Source: Mycobacterium xenopi (GTDB lineage: Bacteria > Actinomycetota > Actinomycetes > Mycobacteriales > Mycobacteriaceae). From it: 64,000 nt of DNA. Below, in pieces: positions 45,648 through 54,912 of the stretch. The notes under the pieces were generated by a model, which was not told where the DNA came from, made no database searches, and was given only the letters and a program-made list of their open reading frames with translations. How positions within the stretch are numbered: position 1 is the stretch's first letter; each line of letters starts with the position of its first letter. The stretch lies in assembly GCF_009936235.1 (NCBI RefSeq), contig NZ_AP022314.1:3286001-3350000 (forward strand). The letters run 5' to 3'. The translations under genes and the position numbers were made by a program.

Positions 45648-46808
45648 TTAGCTTACGGTCACAACGGGTGAACCGCTCGTAGTTGTGCCCGCTTCGGAGC
45701 CCATCTGGGAAGCCAGCCGCATGGCTTCTTCGATCAGCGTCTCGACGATCTGCGACTCGGGGACGGTCTTGATCACTTCCCCGCGCACGAAAATCTGGCC
45801 CTTACCGTTGCCCGACGCGACGCCCAGGTCGGCCTCGCGGGCCTCCCCCGGACCGTTGACCACACAGCCCATCACCGCCACCCGCAGCGGCACCTCAAGG
45901 CCCTCGAGCCCGGCACTGACTTCGTTGGCCAGCGTGTAGACATCGACCTGGGCGCGACCGCACGACGGGCAGGACACGATCTCCAGCGAACGCGGCCGCA
46001 GATTGAGCGACTCCAGGATCTGGTTGCCGACCTTGACTTCCTCGACCGGCGGCGCCGACAGCGAGACCCGGATGGTGTCGCCGATGCCCTTGCTCAGCAA
46101 TGCGCCGAAGGCCACCGCGGACTTGACGGTGCCTTGGAACGCCGGCCCGGCCTCGGTGACACCGAGGTGCAGCGGGTAGTCGCATTGGGATGCCAAGAGC
46201 TCGTAGGCCTGCACCATGACGACGGGGTCGGTGTGCTTGACGCTGATCTTGATGTTGCCGAAGCCGTGCTCCTCGAACAGCGAGGCTTCCCACAGCGCGG
46301 ACTCGACCAGCGCTTCGGGGGTGGCCTTGCCGTACTTCTCCAGGAAGCGTTTGTCCAGCGAGCCGGCGTTGACGCCGATGCGGATCGGGATGCCGGCATC
46401 ACCGGCGGCCTTGGCGACCTCGGCGACCCGGCCGTCGAACTCCTTGATGTTGCCCGGGTTTACCCGCACCGCCGCGCAGCCCGCCTCGATCGCGGCGAAG
46501 ATGTAGCGCGGCTGGAAGTGGATGTCGGCGATCACCGGGATCTGGCTGTGCCGGGCGATTTCGGCCAGCGCGTCGGCGTCCTCCTGGCGTGGGCAGGCCA
46601 CCCGCACGATGTCGCAGCCGGCGGCGGTCAGCTCGGCGATCTGCTGCAGGGTGGCGTTGACGTCGTGGGTTTTGGTGGTGCACATCGACTGCACCGAGAT
46701 CGGATAGTCGCTGCCCACCCCGACGTCGCCGACCATCAACTGACGCGTCTTGCGGCGCGGCGCCAAAGTCGGCGCGGGCGATGCCGGCATCCCTAGGCCG
46801 ACGCTCAT
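45648..46808 (-). CDS. ispG: 4-hydroxy-3-methylbut-2-enyl diphosphate synthase IspG
   Basis: Iron-sulfur enzyme of the MEP isoprenoid pathway, 386 residues, homologue of Rv2868c. TIM-barrel motifs SVQSMCTTKTHDVNATLQQI, IPVIADIHFQPRYIF and RVNPGNIKEFDG; [4Fe-4S] ligands in SCPSCGRAQ and GCVVNGPGEAREAD. ATG 46808 with AGGAGA upstream. Follows rip1 by 8 nt in the dxr-rip1-ispG operon, so two MEP enzymes flank the protease. Confidence 0.97.
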   Translation of the reverse strand: MSVGLGMPASPAPTLAPRRKTRQLMVGDVGVGSDYPISVQSMCTTKTHDVNATLQQIAELTAAGCDIVRVACPRQEDADALAEIARHSQIPVIADIHFQPRYIFAAIEAGCAAVRVNPGNIKEFDGRVAEVAKAAGDAGIPIRIGVNAGSLDKRFLEKYGKATPEALVESALWEASLFEEHGFGNIKISVKHTDPVVMVQAYELLASQCDYPLHLGVTEAGPAFQGTVKSAVAFGALLSKGIGDTIRVSLSAPPVEEVKVGNQILESLNLRPRSLEIVSCPSCGRAQVDVYTLANEVSAGLEGLEVPLRVAVMGCVVNGPGEAREADLGVASGNGKGQIFVRGEVIKTVPESQIVETLIEEAMRLASQMGSEAGTTTSGSPVVTVS

Positions 46809-46816
46809 CGGTTCTC

Positions 46817-48019
46817 CTACTGAAACAGCCTGATCGGGTTGACCAGATCGGCGGTCACGGTCAACAGCATGTAGCCGACCACTAGCACCAACACTACGTA
46901 AGTTGCCGGCATCAGCTTGAGGTAGTTCACCGGCGCGGCCGCGACCATGCCGCGCGCCGAGCGGATCATGTTGCGGATCTTCTCGTACACCGCGATCGCG
47001 ATGTGCCCGCCATCGAACGGCAGCAACGGCACCAGGTTGATCGCACCCAAAACAAAGTTCAGCTGGGCCAAGAAGAACCAGAACGCCACCCACAGCCCAT
47101 GGTTGACGGTGTCGCCGCCGATAATCGACGCGCCCACCACGCTGATCGGTGTCTCCGGGTCGCGCTGGCCGCCGCCGATGGCATGCACCAGCGCGCCGAC
47201 CTTGGTCGGGATCGCGGCCAGCGCCTTGCCCAGCTCGACGGACAAGTCGCCGGTGAAGGTGAAGGTGGCCGGGACGGCGGAGATGACGTTGTACCGCGTC
47301 GGCGGGTAGGCCTTGGGCGCCACGCCGATCATGCCGACACTCGACGGCGTGTCACTGTTGCCGGCCCAGCGCTGGGTGGGGACGACGGTGACCGGCAAGG
47401 TGAGCGTCTTGCCGTCGCGCTCGATGACGAACGGGACCGTGCCGTGCTGCTTGCGCACCGCGGCCGCCATCTCGTCGAAGGTGCGCACATCGGTGTCGCC
47501 GACCTTGACCACGACGTCGCCGACGCGGATCCCGGCGGCCGCGGCAGGACCGGGGCCGGTGCACTGCGCGAACTGGCCTTTACTTACTTCCGCTGGGACA
47601 CACGCGGTTTCGCCGACAACCGCCGCAGTGGGCGGATGCAGATTAGGCAGGCCCCAGGCCACGGCGATCACGTAGACCAGCAGCAAGCCAATGAGGAAGT
47701 TCATGCCCGGGCCGGCGAGCAGCACCGCGGCGCGCTTCCAGGTTTTCTGCTTGTACATGGCGCGGTCGCGTTCGTCGGGCGCGAGGTCCTCGACCACCGT
47801 CATCCCGGCGATGTCGCAAAAACCGCCCGCCGGAATGGCCTTGACGCCGTATTCGGTCTCGCCGCGCCGCGTCGACCACAATGTCGGGCCGAACCCGACG
47901 AAATAACGACGGACCTTCATCCCGGTGGCGCGCGCTACCCACATATGCCCGCACTCGTGCAGCGCCACCGAGATCAAAAGGGCCGCCGCGAATGCCACGA
48001 CGCCGAACACGAACATCAT
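46817..48019 (-). CDS. rip1: Site-2 zinc metalloprotease Rip1
   Basis: A 400-residue intramembrane protease homologous to Rv2869c. Zinc site HECGH (residues 21-25) in the first membrane helix, a PDZ domain around AAGIRVGDVVVKVGDTDVR, and the second motif VPLLPFDGGHIAIA. It cleaves membrane anti-sigma factors and so controls envelope stress and virulence genes. ATG overlaps the dxr stop (48016-48019). Confidence 0.96.
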   Translation of the reverse strand: MMFVFGVVAFAAALLISVALHECGHMWVARATGMKVRRYFVGFGPTLWSTRRGETEYGVKAIPAGGFCDIAGMTVVEDLAPDERDRAMYKQKTWKRAAVLLAGPGMNFLIGLLLVYVIAVAWGLPNLHPPTAAVVGETACVPAEVSKGQFAQCTGPGPAAAAGIRVGDVVVKVGDTDVRTFDEMAAAVRKQHGTVPFVIERDGKTLTLPVTVVPTQRWAGNSDTPSSVGMIGVAPKAYPPTRYNVISAVPATFTFTGDLSVELGKALAAIPTKVGALVHAIGGGQRDPETPISVVGASIIGGDTVNHGLWVAFWFFLAQLNFVLGAINLVPLLPFDGGHIAIAVYEKIRNMIRSARGMVAAAPVNYLKLMPATYVVLVLVVGYMLLTVTADLVNPIRLFQ

Positions 48020-49179
48020 CGGGTGGGCATGACCTCCTGGGTGACGGCGCGGCGCGCCCGTTCACGCGCCCAGCGCTGCGCATCGAGTACGTCATCCACG
48101 GTAGCGGGTTCCGCGGCCCACTCGTCGGCATCGGCGAGCACGTCGGCGATGGTGCGCACGATCGCGGGAAAGCTGATCCGCCCGGCCAGAAATGCCGCGG
48201 CTGCTTCCTCATTGGCGGCGTTGTAGACGGCGGTCAGGCAGCCGCCGGCCCGCCCGGCGCGCCGGGCCAGCTCCACCGCCGGGAAGACCTCGGTGTCCAG
48301 CGGTTCGAACTCCCAGCAAGACGCCGTGGAAAAGTCGCAGGCAGCGGCGGCGCCGGGCACCCGGTCGGGCCAGCCCAACGCCAGCGCGATCGGCAGCTTC
48401 ATGTCCGGGGGGCTGGCCTGGGCAATGGTCGAGCCGTCGGTGAACGTGACCATCGAGTGCACGATCGACTGCGGGTGGACGACGACGTCGATGCGCTCGT
48501 AGGGCACGCCGAACAGCAGATGAGTTTCGATCAGCTCGAGCCCCTTGTTGACCAGCGACGCCGAATTCAGTGTGTTCATCGGCCCCATCGACCAGGTCGG
48601 ATGCGCCCCGGCCTGCTGGGGGGTGACGTGCTCGAGCTCAGCGGCCGACCAGCCGCGGAACGGCCCACCGGAGGCGGTGAGCACAATCTTGGCGACCTCG
48701 TCGGAGGCGCCGCTGCGCAGGCATTGGGCCATCGCGGAATGCTCGGAGTCGACGGGCACGATCTGCCCCGGCTTGGCCGCCCGCAGCACCAGTGGGCCGC
48801 CGGCGACCAGCGATTCCTTGTTGGCCAGCGCCAGCCTGGCGCCGGTGGCCAGCGCGGCCAGGGTGGGCTTTAGGCCGAGCGCCCCCACCAGGGCGTTGAG
48901 CACGACGTCGGCCTGCGTGTCTTCGATTAGCCGGATGACGGCATCGGGTCCGCGGTAGGCGACGTCGCCGATCGTCTCGGCCGCGCCCTCGTCGGTGACC
49001 GCGACATTGCTCACGCCGGTCTCGGCGCGTTGCCGGGCGAACAGCTCGGGATGCCCGCCGCCCGCCGCCAGGCCGACCACCTCGAAGCGGTCCGGGTTGG
49101 CGGTGATGACCTCCAGGGCCTGGGTGCCGATCGAGCCGGTGCTGCCCAGCACCAGAACTTTGACGCGGCGGCTGGTCAC
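48016..49179 (-). CDS. dxr: 1-deoxy-D-xylulose 5-phosphate reductoisomerase
   Basis: First committed enzyme of the MEP pathway, 387 residues. NADPH loop VLVLGSTGSIGTQALEVI, VLTASGGPFRGWSAAELE, GPMNTLNSASLVNKGLELIE and IHSMVTF-like metal-site region (VHPQSIVHSMVTFTDGST). GTG 49179 overlaps the upstream stop by 4 nt. It lacks a long C-terminal tail seen in M. tuberculosis Dxr. Confidence 0.97.
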   Translation of the reverse strand: MTSRRVKVLVLGSTGSIGTQALEVITANPDRFEVVGLAAGGGHPELFARQRAETGVSNVAVTDEGAAETIGDVAYRGPDAVIRLIEDTQADVVLNALVGALGLKPTLAALATGARLALANKESLVAGGPLVLRAAKPGQIVPVDSEHSAMAQCLRSGASDEVAKIVLTASGGPFRGWSAAELEHVTPQQAGAHPTWSMGPMNTLNSASLVNKGLELIETHLLFGVPYERIDVVVHPQSIVHSMVTFTDGSTIAQASPPDMKLPIALALGWPDRVPGAAAACDFSTASCWEFEPLDTEVFPAVELARRAGRAGGCLTAVYNAANEEAAAAFLAGRISFPAIVRTIADVLADADEWAAEPATVDDVLDAQRWARERARRAVTQEVMPTR

Positions 49180-49937
49180 CCACCTATTGTGCCGTGTGCC
49201 TGCACGGCCCGGTGAATGTCGACGTCGCCGGAGCCGGTGCGCACCCGGATCAGCAGCGTCTCGTCCCCTTCAGCGGGTCCCTCGGACGACCGCAGCTGGT
49301 TGGTGACGACGCCTGAGCCGGTCACGATGTCGAGTTGAGCGGCGGTGCCCTCGGGTATGCCGAGTTCGATGTCGCCGCTGCTGGTGTGGGCGACCGCCGC
49401 GCCGCGAACCGCGGCAACGACGTTGACCGCACCCGACGAGGTCTGCGACTTCGCCGTGCCGCAAAGCCGGTCGACGGTCAGCGAGCCGCTGGCAGCCTGG
49501 AATTTCAAGTCACCGTCGAGCAGGCCCACGTCGACATTGCCTGACGCGGTAGCCGCCTTGAGCCGGCCGACGATCGACTGCACCGCCAGGTTGCCGCTGG
49601 ACGAGGCAAACCGGAAGGAGGCGAATTCGCCCTCGGCGTGCACGTCGGCCGAGGCCACCGCCACCTGCACACCGGACTGCGACGGCAATTCGACGACGAT
49701 GTCGACCGCGCCCATCCGATAACCCAGAAAACCGTGCTTGGCCGGCGCCACGGCCAGTTTGCCGTTGGCGCAGGAGATGCGGGCCTGCTCGGCGGACCGG
49801 ACGTCGGCTTGGCGGGAGGGGTCGTGCGGGCGAACTTCCACGACGGTGTCGCGGCGGTCGGTGGCGACCAGGCGGACCGAGCCGCTATCGGCTTGGATGC
49901 TCGCCGTGATCGGTTGCGGGGTGGCAAAGGTCGGCAT
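49176..49937 (-). CDS. DUF4097 beta-repeat protein
   Basis: A 253-residue protein made of repeating beta strands with a recurring S/T-SG-N/D/S pattern (ASSSGNLAV, TASGNVDVGLL, AASGSLTVDRL, TSSGAVNVV, TSSGDIELG, GSGDVDIH), the hallmark of DUF4097 adhesin-like or head-domain proteins. No signal peptide or anchor. Overlaps dxr by 4 nt and follows the HicB-like gene by 21 nt, so it is probably under that regulator's operator. Confidence 0.85.
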   Translation of the reverse strand: MPTFATPQPITASIQADSGSVRLVATDRRDTVVEVRPHDPSRQADVRSAEQARISCANGKLAVAPAKHGFLGYRMGAVDIVVELPSQSGVQVAVASADVHAEGEFASFRFASSSGNLAVQSIVGRLKAATASGNVDVGLLDGDLKFQAASGSLTVDRLCGTAKSQTSSGAVNVVAAVRGAAVAHTSSGDIELGIPEGTAAQLDIVTGSGVVTNQLRSSEGPAEGDETLLIRVRTGSGDVDIHRAVQAHGTIGG

Positions 49938-49958
49938 CGATTTCTCCTTATGTTGGCG

Positions 49959-50408
49959 TCAGCGCACCCAGCCGGCGACGTGATGACCGGTGGCGGATTG
50001 CGCGGCGGCGGCCGCGGCACGCACCAGCCAGGCGTTCAGCGACGACCCCTCGCGGCGAGCGGCGGCCTCGATCGCCGGGCGCAGGCCTTCGGGCACCCGC
50101 AGGGTGATCCGCCAGGTGCCGCCCCCGTCGTCGCCCGTGGCCAGCCGTGCGTCGGTGGGCTCGCCGAGCGGGGCGGACACGATGAACTCCGGGTCGCGGC
50201 CACGCAGCCGGATTTCCACCGCGCGCGGGGCCAGCTCACCGGTGATTTCCTCGGCAGCCTCCGACAGGGCCTGCAGCAGGGCCAGCCGGATGGCGGATTC
50301 CAGCGCAGCAGTGAGCCGCTCGGCGAGCGCTTGGGCATCCGGGCCACTCGCCGCGGCCGCGACATCGAGCTCGGCTCGCACGGCGTCGACGTACGGCTGC
50401 AAGTCCAT
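49959..50408 (-). CDS. HicB-like/ribbon-helix-helix regulator
   Basis: A 149-residue protein. The N-terminal 60 residues are helical (LTAALESAIRLALLQALSEA), the middle is beta-rich (AVEIRLRGRDPEFIVSAPLG), and the C-terminus TWRITLRVPEGLRPAIEAAA then RREGSSLNAWLVRAA is a strand-helix-helix typical of HicB or Arc-type antitoxin DNA-binding domains. No toxin gene adjoins. A near-ideal palindrome lies 8 nt upstream of its start (50416-50440), pointing to autoregulation of this gene and the DUF4097 gene. Confidence 0.8.
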   Translation of the reverse strand: MDLQPYVDAVRAELDVAAAASGPDAQALAERLTAALESAIRLALLQALSEAAEEITGELAPRAVEIRLRGRDPEFIVSAPLGEPTDARLATGDDGGGTWRITLRVPEGLRPAIEAAARREGSSLNAWLVRAAAAAAQSATGHHVAGWVR

Positions 50409-50415
50409 GCCGCCA

Positions 50416-50440
50416 TGATGACATCATCATGATGTCATCA
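50416..50440. promoter_or_regulatory. Perfect 11-bp palindromic operator
   Basis: TGATGACATCA (50416-50426), TCA, then TGATGTCATCA (50430-50440): perfect 11-bp inverted repeat in AT-rich sequence directly upstream of the HicB-like gene start (50408). Each arm is itself built from TGATG/CATCA dyads, giving four potential half-sites, as expected for cooperative RHH dimers. A further CGACATCA follows at 50442-50450. Confidence 0.75.
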
Positions 50441-50526
50441 CACGACATCAATCTGGTGCGCCAGGCGCGGCGATCGCCGTGTGCCACAATGGCGCCCGAC
50501 ACCGCCAACCCAACCGAGGAGTCGCC

Positions 50527-50781
50527 GTGGTCAGTACCGAGGTCGAGCGCCGCGTCGAGGTCGACACCGCCGAGGTGCCATCTGCGGCATGGGGCTGGAG
50601 CAAGATCAACTACCGGACCTGGCGCATCACCGGCCTGGCCATCGTCGTGTTTTTGTTGTGCATGCTGCGCGGCAATCACGTCGGCCATATCGAGGACTGG
50701 TTCTTGGTCGGGTTCGCCGGCGCGACACTGTTTTTCGTCGTCCGCGACTGGTGGGGCCGCCGCCGGGGCTGGATCAGGTAG
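50527..50781 (+). CDS. DUF2631 membrane protein
   Basis: An 84-residue protein homologous to Rv2876. An acidic N-terminus (STEVERRVEVDTAEVPS) is followed by WGWSKINYRTWRITGLAIV and two hydrophobic helices (LAIVVFLLCML, FLVGFAGATLFFVV), ending in basic WGRRRGWIR. GTG 50527 after GAGGAG. Function unknown. Divergent from the HicB-like gene, so the palindrome at 50416-50440 could affect it too. Confidence 0.85.
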   Translation: MVSTEVERRVEVDTAEVPSAAWGWSKINYRTWRITGLAIVVFLLCMLRGNHVGHIEDWFLVGFAGATLFFVVRDWWGRRRGWIR

Positions 50782-50784
50782 GGC

Positions 50785-51648
50785 TTAGCGCCGCAGCCGA
50801 CGGTAGACGGTTGCGGCCGCGAGCCCGGCCACGAGCACCGCGAGCGCCACAACCCACGGCCAGCCGCCATGCTGGTGCACCCATCCGGCGAGCACCCGCT
50901 GGATGCGGCCGGCGGCGGTGAGCACCGGGTCGCGCGGATTGGCGTGGGCGTGCGCCAGGCGCATCTCGTAGAGGCCGTAGTAGCCGACGTAGAGGCCGAC
51001 CGCGACAAGCAGCGCGCCGCTGATCCGGTTGACGAACGGCAGGATTGCCCGGATGCGGTCGGCCACTGCCGAACTCGCGGCCGCGGCGGCCACCGCCAGT
51101 ACGCCGACCACCAACGCGAGGCCGCCGACATAGGCCAGGTAGACCGACACCCGCACCAGCAGGGAGCCGCTGCGCGACGCCGCCGCCGTGACGGCCAAGA
51201 ACGGCCCGATTGTGCACGACAGCGAGGCGATCGCATAGCTGACGCCGTAGCCGTACATCGACCCGAGCCGCACGGTGGGCGCCCCCCGCCTGCCCAGCGG
51301 CGTCAACATCTTGAGCTCACGCCCCATCAGCAGCCAAACTCCCAGCGCCACAAGCACACTGCCGATCAGCACGGTCAGATAGGGCACGTATCGTTGCGCC
51401 GCGGCCGCCGCAGAGACCGTCAGCGCCCCGAATAGCCCGAACACGGTGGCAAATCCCAGGGCCATGCCCACGGTGGCGGCCAGCGCGCGGCCCAGTGACG
51501 CCACCGACGCGCCCACCGCCGGGGAGTGGCCGGCGCGCTCGCCGCGCACCACCAGCACCAGGTAGGCCGGCAGCATCGCAAAACCACACGGGTTCAGCGC
51601 TGCGACCAATCCGGCGGCGAAGGCCAGGCCGACAAGGCCGTGGTTCAC
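50785..51648 (-). CDS. CcdA/DsbD-type thiol transporter
   Basis: A 287-residue membrane protein with about 6-7 helices, homologue of Rv2877c. Reactive cysteines in ALNPCGFAMLPAYLVL and ASLSCTIGPFLAVTA lie in the two symmetric halves, as in CcdA. It passes electrons across the membrane to extracytoplasmic thioredoxin-like proteins. Placed 12 nt downstream of mpt53, its likely partner. Confidence 0.9.
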   Translation of the reverse strand: MNHGLVGLAFAAGLVAALNPCGFAMLPAYLVLVVRGERAGHSPAVGASVASLGRALAATVGMALGFATVFGLFGALTVSAAAAAQRYVPYLTVLIGSVLVALGVWLLMGRELKMLTPLGRRGAPTVRLGSMYGYGVSYAIASLSCTIGPFLAVTAAASRSGSLLVRVSVYLAYVGGLALVVGVLAVAAAAASSAVADRIRAILPFVNRISGALLVAVGLYVGYYGLYEMRLAHAHANPRDPVLTAAGRIQRVLAGWVHQHGGWPWVVALAVLVAGLAAATVYRRLRR

Positions 51649-51660
51649 AAATAGCGCCTG

Positions 51661-52170
51661 CTACCGCGTGAGCGCGGCCACACGGTCGGACAACTCCTGC
51701 TGCGGCATGGCCGCCGTGGGGTTGTTGACGAATGTGGAGGAGCCGTCCGCCTTATAGAAGACATACGCCGGCTGCCACGGCACGTTGTAGCGGGCCCAGA
51801 TCGCGCCGTCGGCGTCGTTGAGGTTGGTGAAGTTCAGGTTGTATTTGGAAACGAAATCCTGCATCGCGCCGACGTCGGAGCGTGCTGCCACGCCGACAAA
51901 CGTGACCGCCGGGTTGGCCGCCGCCACTTGGCTCACACCCGGAGCTTCGGCGTTGCAGAACGGGCACCACGGCGTCCAGAACCACAGCACAGCCGGCTTG
52001 CCCTGCAGGCTCGCCCCGTTGAAGGGGGCGCCGCTGAGGGTAGTGGCGGTGAAGTTCAACCGATCGTCGCCTGCCATGGCACGCGGTGCGACGCTCAACC
52101 CGAACGCCAGCGCGGCGGCGATGACGCCGACGACCAACGCTTTGATCAAGACTGCGAAGTGAATTCTCAT
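51661..52170 (-). CDS. mpt53: Secreted thioredoxin-like oxidoreductase Mpt53 (DsbE-like)
   Basis: A 169-residue protein homologous to Rv2878c. Signal peptide KALVVGVIAAALAFGLSVA with cleavage after AMA. Thioredoxin fold with active site FWTPWCPFCNAEAPG (CPFC) and cis-Pro in VPWQPAYVFY. Catalyses disulfide formation in exported proteins. ATG 52170. Followed by the ccdA-like gene, giving a redox pair. Confidence 0.94.
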   Translation of the reverse strand: MRIHFAVLIKALVVGVIAAALAFGLSVAPRAMAGDDRLNFTATTLSGAPFNGASLQGKPAVLWFWTPWCPFCNAEAPGVSQVAAANPAVTFVGVAARSDVGAMQDFVSKYNLNFTNLNDADGAIWARYNVPWQPAYVFYKADGSSTFVNNPTAAMPQQELSDRVAALTR

Positions 52171-52255
52171 GGCAGACCCCTACTTTCATGTGCTGCCCTT
52201 AACCACGCAAAGCTGGCCTGGTTTGTTCAAAATACGCCGACGATTCGCTCCCGGT

Positions 52256-53341
52256 TCAGTTCTCGGCGGCCAGTTGGCCGCAGGCGGCACTGATTTCACG
52301 ACCTCGGGTGTCGCGCACGGTGCAGGAGATGCCTGTTCTGCGCACCCGGCGCACGAATTCCCGCTGCGCGGCCTTGGGGCTGGCGTCCCACCGGCTGCCC
52401 GGCGTCGGGTTGAGCGGTATCACGTTTACGTGGGCCAGCCGTCCGAGCGCCCCGCGCAGTCGCTCGCCCAGCAACTCCGCGCGCCAGGGTTGGTCGTTGA
52501 CGTCGCGGATCAGCGCGTATTCGATCGACACCCGCCGCCCGGTCACGTCGGCGTAGTACCGGGCGGCCTCGAGGACCTCCCCGACGTTCCACCGCGTGTT
52601 GACCGGAACCAGCGTGTCGCGCAGCTCGTCGTCGGGAGCGTGCAGGGACAGCGCCAACGTCACAGCGAGACGCTCGTCGGCGAGCTTGCGGATCGCCGGC
52701 GCCAATCCCACCGTCGACACCGTCACCGCCCGGGCCGAGATCCCGAACCCGGAGGGCTCGATGATGCGGCGCACCGCGGCGACCACCCGCGCGTAGTTGG
52801 CCAGCGGCTCGCCCATGCCCATGAACACCACGTTCGACAACCGCTCACCGAAGTCGTCGCGCAGCGCCGCGGCCGCGGTGCGCACCTGTTCGAGGATTTC
52901 GGCGGTCGACAGGTTACGGGTCAGCCCGCCCTGCCCGGTCGCGCAGAACGGGCACGCCATCCCGCAGCCGGCCTGTGAGGAGAGGCAGACCGTGTTGCGC
53001 TGCGGGTAACGCATCACCACCGACTCGAATGTGGTGCCGTCGCTGGCGCGCCACAATGTTTTGCGGGTCTGCCCGGCGTCGCACGCGAGGACACGGACGA
53101 CGGTCAGCAGGTTCGGAAACATGGTGGCGGCTACCTGGTCACGCACCGCAACCGGCAGATCGGTCATCTGGTGCGGGTCGGCGGTCAGCCGGCCGAAGTA
53201 CTGGTGCGCAAGCTGCTTGGCGCGAAACGCCGGCAGGCCCAGTGCCTGGACCGCGGCGACGCGCCCGGCCGCGTCGAGGTCGGCCAGGTGCCGCGGCGGC
53301 AGCTTGTGCCGGGGAGCCTCGAACACCAGTGGTGGAGCCAT
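52256..53341 (-). CDS. rlmN: 23S rRNA (adenine2503-C2)-methyltransferase RlmN
   Basis: A 361-residue radical-SAM methyltransferase, homologue of Rv2880c. Fe-S motif SSQAGCGMACPFCATGQGG (CxxxCxxC), GMGEPLANY SAM-binding, and the catalytic C-terminal Cys region TGISCTVRDTRGREI. It modifies A2503 of 23S rRNA and tRNA. ATG 53341. Divergence here from M. tuberculosis length is small. Confidence 0.96.
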   Translation of the reverse strand: MAPPLVFEAPRHKLPPRHLADLDAAGRVAAVQALGLPAFRAKQLAHQYFGRLTADPHQMTDLPVAVRDQVAATMFPNLLTVVRVLACDAGQTRKTLWRASDGTTFESVVMRYPQRNTVCLSSQAGCGMACPFCATGQGGLTRNLSTAEILEQVRTAAAALRDDFGERLSNVVFMGMGEPLANYARVVAAVRRIIEPSGFGISARAVTVSTVGLAPAIRKLADERLAVTLALSLHAPDDELRDTLVPVNTRWNVGEVLEAARYYADVTGRRVSIEYALIRDVNDQPWRAELLGERLRGALGRLAHVNVIPLNPTPGSRWDASPKAAQREFVRRVRRTGISCTVRDTRGREISAACGQLAAEN

Positions 53342-53363
53342 GACTAGTCCAGTATCGGCGCGA

Positions 53364-54263
53364 TTAGGGCAGCAGCGTCAGCACGATCCAGGCCGCCACC
53401 GCCGAGGGCAGGAACCCGTCGAACCGATCCAGGATCCCGCCGTGACCGGGTAGCAGGCTGCCCATGTCCTTGATGCCGAGGTCGCGTTTCACTTGGGACT
53501 CCACCAGGTCGCCGAGCGTGGCCGTGACCACGAGGACCAGCCCCAGCAACGCCCCCGTCCACCCCGGCTTGCCGGTCAGATAGATCACGCTCACGGTGGT
53601 CACGGTGATCCCGAGGACCAGCGAGCCGGCCAGGCCCTCCCAGGTTTTTTTCGGGCTGATCGCCGGCACCATGGGGTGCCTGCCGAACAGCACGCCCGCG
53701 GCATACCCACCGACGTCGGAGGCGACGACACCGACCGCCAGGGAAAACGCCCGTCCGGCACCGTCGTGCTGGTAGACCAGCAGGGCAGCAAACGACGCAA
53801 ACAGCGGAACCCAGGCGGCCAGCAACACCGTCGCCGACACGTCGCGGAGGTAATTCGCCGGGGCAGCATCGGGACGGGGCGCTGCCGTGCGGCCGTGGCG
53901 GCTCAGCAACCGCCACATCATGCAGACCACGACGGTGCCACCGAAGCCTGCCAACACGCCACGTGTGCCGAACGGCCAGCTCAGCCACAGCGTGGCCTGG
54001 CCGCCGATTACCAGCGGAACAATCGGTAACACGTATCCGGCGGCCCGCAGCTGCCGGGCGACCTCGAGCGTGCCCAGCAGCACACCGACCGCGAGTATCC
54101 CGACGAACGCATACCGGGCGTACACCAGGCTGGCGACGACACCGCCACCCAAAAGAACGCCCACAAGGATTGCGATGGGCAGATTGCGGCCGGCCCGAGA
54201 GGTCTCGGGCGCGGGCTCCTTGCGCGAACTGCCTGCACCTGTATCTGTGTCTGCCACGGACAT
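53364..54263 (-). CDS. cdsA: Phosphatidate cytidylyltransferase CdsA
   Basis: A 299-residue, about 7-TM enzyme that makes CDP-diacylglycerol; homologue of Rv2881c. C-terminal family signature GDLVESQVKRDLGIKDMGSL and LPGHGGILDRFDG, preceded by ISPKKTWEGLAGSLV. The N-terminal 30 residues are polar. Follows frr by 17 nt; 22 nt before rlmN. Confidence 0.96.
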   Translation of the reverse strand: MSVADTDTGAGSSRKEPAPETSRAGRNLPIAILVGVLLGGGVVASLVYARYAFVGILAVGVLLGTLEVARQLRAAGYVLPIVPLVIGGQATLWLSWPFGTRGVLAGFGGTVVVCMMWRLLSRHGRTAAPRPDAAPANYLRDVSATVLLAAWVPLFASFAALLVYQHDGAGRAFSLAVGVVASDVGGYAAGVLFGRHPMVPAISPKKTWEGLAGSLVLGITVTTVSVIYLTGKPGWTGALLGLVLVVTATLGDLVESQVKRDLGIKDMGSLLPGHGGILDRFDGFLPSAVAAWIVLTLLP

Positions 54264-54280
54264 GGTTTGCTGATCGGCCG

Positions 54281-54838
54281 CTAGACCTCCAGCAGCTCGC
54301 CTTCCTTGTGTTTGACCAGTTCATCGATCTGGGTGACGTACTGGTGCGTCGTCTTCTCGAGGTCCTTTTCGGCTCGACCGACTTCGTCTTCGCCGGCCTC
54401 CCCTTCCTTACGGATACGGTGCAGTTCCTCCATTGCCTTGCGACGGATGTTGCGCACCGAGACCCGCGCTTCCTCGCCCTTGTGCCGTGCTTGTTTGACA
54501 AGCTCGCGGCGGCGTTCCTCGGTCAGCTGCGGCACGGCCACCCGGATCAGGGTGCCGTCGTTGGTGGGGTTCACGCCCAAATCGGAGTTCCTGATGGCCG
54601 TTTCGATGGCGTGAAGCTGGTTGGCCTCGTACGGCTTGATGACGACCAGCCTGGCCTCGGGCACGTTGATGCTGGCCAACTGGGTGATCGGGGTGGGGGC
54701 ACCGTAGTAGTCGATGACGATCTTGGAAAACATGCCGGGATTGGCCCGGCCGGTCCGGATGGTCGCCAGATCGTCGCGGGCCACCGAAACGGCTTTTTCC
54801 ATTCGCTCCTCGGCGTCCAGAAGAACCTCGTCGATCAT
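54281..54838 (-). CDS. frr: Ribosome recycling factor
   Basis: A 185-residue factor that splits post-termination ribosomes with EF-G. Hallmarks: LATIRTGRANPGMFSKIVIDYYG, APTPITQLASINVPEARL, DLGVNPTNDGTLIRVAVPQL and TEERRRELVKQARHKGEEA, ending KEGELLEV. Standard length. Downstream of pyrH (74 nt gap), as in most actinobacteria. Confidence 0.98.
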   Translation of the reverse strand: MIDEVLLDAEERMEKAVSVARDDLATIRTGRANPGMFSKIVIDYYGAPTPITQLASINVPEARLVVIKPYEANQLHAIETAIRNSDLGVNPTNDGTLIRVAVPQLTEERRRELVKQARHKGEEARVSVRNIRRKAMEELHRIRKEGEAGEDEVGRAEKDLEKTTHQYVTQIDELVKHKEGELLEV

Positions 54839-54912
54839 CTCCGCCGCTCCTCTTCGTCGCTGCGCTGTGCATCGTCGCAGGCGGGTGTCATCTGCGCCGC
54901 TCCTCCCCCCGG

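Noticed and set aside
49959..50781. HicAB toxin-antitoxin module
   Set aside because: No small HicA-like double-stranded RNA-binding toxin adjoins; the neighbours are DUF4097 and DUF2631.
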